DNA from: Odobenus rosmarus divergens | Taxonomy: Eukaryota; Chordata; Mammalia; Carnivora; Odobenidae | Assembly (NCBI RefSeq): GCF_000321225.1 | Contig: NW_004450582.1 | Coordinates: 977,148 to 1,041,147, forward strand | DNA length: 64,000 nt | Direction: 5' to 3' | In this document: piece by piece, positions 60,690 to 64,000 of the stretch | Layout of the letters: each line of letters opens with the position of its first letter | Position numbering within the stretch: the stretch's first letter is position 1 | Notes under the pieces: generated by a model | Told to the model about the DNA's origin: nothing | Seen by the model: the letters and a program-made list of their open reading frames with translations, nothing else | Databases searched by the model: none | Program-made: the position numbers and the translations under genes

Positions 60690-61590
60690 ATATCAAATGC
60701 TTTCCAGATCCCTACTTACCACCGTCTCACACTCTCTGGTAATGCCTTTATCTGTGTTCAAAAATATATTTAAACACACACAAAAGGAGCCTGGCATGTA
60801 GGTGTACCCCTTAAGCAGCAGGCATCTAACATGTGCTAAAATACCCTGCCTGTAAGCAGACAGGGCTCGAGTTGATATTGTCTTCCAAAACAAACAAACC
60901 CCCGCTACATTATGGAGCACAACGACTGCCAACACTGCCTGGGAATATCTGTTCCAAACTGAATCTGAGTGGTATTCACCACCTGCTAGGTGCTGGTTCA
61001 AAACATCGCTTCCCCCAAGCACCTCATCTCCTTCTGCAATATCTCCTCAGGAAGTTCTTTCATGGCACAGGTTTTGATAAAGTGGCTGATTTTCCCGGAG
61101 CTTTCAGATGCTCTGTGACAAGTCACCAGAAACTTTAAAGCCCCACCACCCCTCCTTTTACAAAATCATTAGATGTGCCAACTCAGAAGTTAGTCTGAGT
61201 GAGCTCTACGATAACAATGTGGCGGCCACGTTCATCTGGAAGCATTCCCCCTGGTGGGGCACCATAGGAACACTGGGCTTCCTGCAGCCCACTCCTTGGT
61301 GCTGGGGCACCTGAACCAGCTGTGGAAGTTATGTGACTAAGTCAGCTCTCTATGGAAGCTGGGTCTTGTCCAATTTTCACAGAGAAGGCTACCCCTGTCT
61401 GCAGGCTGGATTTAACAGCCACAGATCGAGAAGGCTGAGAGACTTGACTTTAGGTCGACTAGACAAAACACAGAGCAGCCAGAAGAGAAAATGGTGGGAT
61501 TTCAGGTCTAGCAAGAAGGCTCCCCATCACCCAATATTCCCTACGAGTAAATATTCCAAACTACACAATTAAGGTATCATTCCTTGGTAC
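60690..61590. other. Non-repetitive, relatively GC-rich island in intron 1
   Basis: About 0.9 kb free of recognised repeats and richer in GC than its neighbours. On the minus strand it ends in a strong donor-like GAGACGGTG|GTAAGTAGG (GT at 60719-60718), preceded by an open frame of 109 codons (61022-60693). No protein family is recognised. Confidence 0.35.
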
Positions 61591-62011
61591 TTATTAAAGC
61601 TAGCTTTCCCAGGAAAAGGCAGCTCTTGATGTCATCAATCTCTCAAACGTGAGTGGGAAGTGAATTTTCTGTTCTCCCAGATAGTGTTTAAACAAGGGGA
61701 AGGGTACCCTGAAAGTAGACACCTCAGAGGTGCGGAAAGTGTGCAACAAGAGGTTGGTGCACCCAGAGGCAAAATTTTCCCTGCCTCACAAGGAGTATCC
61801 CTGACACCAGCTGACTCTCAGCTACTCAGGGATTAATGATCCAAACAGGTTGATCTAGGCCCCTGGCCTTTTCCCGTTCTCATTGCTTGCCCATGGCATG
61901 TCCAGCATGTATAGATACAGAGCTGAATTTTAACCATTTTTGTTTTAAAATCCCCCTAAGAGGAAGAATGAACAGGAAATTTAAAAATTATTAATTAAAA
62001 TAACATTTGAA

Positions 62012-62206
62012 GGGGCGCCTGGGTGGCTCAGTCATTAGGCATCTGCCTTCAGCTCGGGTCATGATCCCAGCATCCTGGGATCGAGCCCCACGTTGGGATC
62101 CCTGCTCAGCAGGAGGCCTGCTTCTCCCTCTCCCATTCCCCCTGCTTGTGTTCCTGCTCTAGCTATGTCTCTCTCTGTCAAATAAATAAATAAAATATTT
62201 TAAAAA
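62012..62206 (+). mobile_element. CAN SINE (young arctoid type), first of a same-site pair
   Basis: GGGGCGCCTGGGTGGCTCAG head, CTATGTCTCTCTCTGTCAAA before the tail. Preceded by ATTAAAATAACATTTGA. Confidence 0.95.
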
Positions 62207-62224
62207 ATTAAAATAACATTTGGA

Positions 62225-62425
62225 GGGGCGCCTGGGTGGCTCAGTAGGTTAAGGGTCTGCCCTCGGCTCAGGTCATGATCCCAGGGTACTGGAATCAAGT
62301 CCCACATCAGGCTCCCTGCTCAGCGGGGAGCCTGCTTCTCCCTCTCCCTCTGCCTGCCACTCCCCCTGCTTGTGCGCTCATTCTCTGTCAAATAAATAAA
62401 ATCTTTAAAAAAAATAAAAAATAAA
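62225..62425 (+). mobile_element. CAN SINE, second of a same-site pair
   Basis: GGGGCGCCTGGGTGGCTCAG head, AAATAAATAAAATCTTTAAA tail. Preceded by ATTAAAATAACATTTGGA and followed by AATAAAATAACATTTGGA. Confidence 0.95.
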
Positions 62426-62584
62426 ATAAAATAACATTTGGAGATTATCTATAGAATATCCTATCTCCATTTCCGGTTTCGAGTTAAGACAGGTCATGAG
62501 CAAGTGGTCATATGTGGAATTGTGAGGTGATATCAACAACAAAAAATATAAGTAAAAAAAATTTTTTTTTAAATAATATAGAAG

Positions 62585-62845
62585 CACTGTAGTTCTCAGG
62601 GTAGGAGCAGTCTCTTCAGTCACAGAGACCAGGGCTGAGTTCCAAGTCACCACTCTCTTGCTAGATGTATGACCGCAAGATGCTTTACCTCTCAAAATTC
62701 AGCCCCCGGATTTGGAAAATCAGGATGAAACTTGACTGCATAACATTGTTGGGAAGAGTAAAGTACAGGCTACTCCATGTACTTAGCACAATGCCTTGCA
62801 TATTTTAAGTATTCGATAAATATTAACTTTTATCATATTTATATT
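62585..62845 (+). repeat. MIR element
   Basis: MIR order: CTAGATGTATGACCGCAAGA, TGGAAAATCAGGATGAAAC, GCACAATGCCTTGCATATTT and TAAGTATTCGATAAATATTA. Confidence 0.7.
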
Positions 62846-62849
62846 ATCT

Positions 62850-64000
62850 TCATGAAGACAAGATCATCTCCCTTTCAAAATCTTTTAAGTAAATCAATTT
62901 TAATTCTGTTAGCATGATAACAATCAAGTAGTTTTGTAACAACAGAATGTTCTTCTAGAGATTCATATCAAAGTAGTAGGGGCAAAATGGCATGATGTCA
63001 TTTTGAGTTTAAGTTACTACAGCAAAAAAGGAGGGCTAGTAAAGCAAGGGTGGCAAAATTGATTTCTGTTGAAACCAGGGGACAGGCATATGAATTCATT
63101 ACACTAATCGCTCCACTTCTGTAAATGTTTGAAAACCTTCATAATTAAAAGGTTAAAAAGAACCAATTGGTCCATCAGTATATAATAAGAATCCTCCAGG
63201 AGCCCAATATAGAACTGGTGACATGAGATAACAGTTAACCATTGCTTAAAAAGAAAAACCAGGCAGGCATCAACTTTACCTTTCTGGCATGTTGCCAAGA
63301 ATCAAAGACCAAGGAAAGGAAAGGGCTTTGATCTGTGAATAGGGATTTCACAGCATCCGCAGATGGTGCTTATGCACACGACGCATCAGGAGAGCCCAGT
63401 AGCATTTCTCAGACGGGGTTCCTCATCTGAACCAGAGAATAAAACAATGATTTGAATGCCTATTTTCTCATTCCTCCCAACAGAGAACTAGTACCCTTCT
63501 GGATGCATCAGAGAGAAGTTCATTTGTGATATATAATGGATGCCTTAGGGCAGTAAGGCTTAATTCTCATGCAGAACCCCAAATGCCAAAGGCTGCTAGA
63601 ACCTCCACACAGAACCCTCTTGCTCTATTTCTAGTAACCTTGATGCTCTTGTCTCAAGCATATTAGAAACAACAAACAAATCAGAAGGTAGGAATCTCTA
63701 GGGCAGAGGAGTGATCACAGGAGAGAAATTTAAAAGTTTATTAAAAATGCACTCAGTGAACCAAAAGAGCAGAGCAGCCTGGCCACCTAATTAGAGGGAA
63801 GTAGCTCTAAAAGCCTCAGGAGTCCATTTATGCCTTTTATACTAGAAGTTAATATTTACTGAGTATTTACAATATTGAGAACTCACAAGGAGTTACAGGA
63901 TTATAATGATGATTCTCCAAGTCCCCCAAAACTCTTAAATTCTACTCAGTGTGCCCTTCCTGAGACAGGAACTAAACTTTCAGAGTTCTACTGCTCCATG
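62850..64000. other. Intron 1 sequence to window end, nothing recognised
   Basis: No repeat or exon identified; the first DERA exon is not here. Confidence 0.45.

Larger units (their letters stand above)
23741..64000 (-). other. DERA: DERA intron 1 (partial) or upstream region
   Basis: Everything to the right of exon 2 should be intron 1, because no ATG-bearing first exon, CpG-rich promoter or other gene is visible here. The stretch is a mosaic of interspersed repeats of different ages, listed separately. The inference rests on the phase-1 start of exon 2, which needs an upstream coding exon. Confidence 0.75.

Noticed and set aside
14291..62425. Regularly recurring similar sequences as a CRISPR-like array
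   Set aside because: They are dispersed SINEs in both orientations with individual target duplications, kilobases apart, in a mammalian genome.

Overview
The window is a stretch of mammalian nuclear DNA, almost certainly from a caniform carnivore of the arctoid type (bear, seal or mustelid rather than dog or cat). It carries about thirty tRNA-Lys-derived CAN SINEs whose 3' ends read TCAAATAAATAAATAAAATCTTT. The dog-type young SINE head and the felid-type SINE tail are both absent. The sequence is AT-rich, with long interspersed repeats, microsatellites and GT-AG introns. There are no bacterial operons, no CRISPR array and no phage.

One protein-coding gene is present: DERA (deoxyribose-phosphate aldolase), on the minus strand. 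Five consecutive internal exons, numbered 2-6 on the family's usual layout, lie at 23740-23643, 22275-22128, 20681-20586, 18619-18485 and 2754-2626. All have AG/GT borders and their phases join without a break, giving about 200 codons. Exon 1 is not seen, so it should lie beyond the right edge. The exons encoding the Schiff-base lysine and the C-terminus lie beyond the left edge. Intron 5 is about 15.7 kb and intron 1 exceeds 40 kb.

Layout: 1-2625 is intron 6, with an old repeat split by a 371-bp retrotransposed insert. 2626-23740 is the exon-bearing part. 23741-64000 is intron 1 and consists of repeats of many ages: L2, MIR, Tigger and hAT-type DNA transposons, MaLR-type LTRs and CAN SINEs. 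From about 48.39 to 57.52 kb lies one old, nearly full-length L1-type element interrupted by two younger L1 insertions (one twin-primed and inverted) and four SINEs. Target-site duplications let the insertion order be read.

The points most worth checking are: (1) a (TTCC)n microsatellite that forms an unbroken 79-nt pyrimidine tract directly before the DERA exon 5 acceptor; (2) the 371-bp insert with perfect 18-bp target duplications and unknown source; (3) three places where two SINEs sit at the same target site; (4) an inverted pair of an unclassified ~300-bp repeat at 13.85 and 16.68 kb; (5) the L1 nest. I found no convincing new gene system; nearly all long ORFs are repeat-derived or chance.
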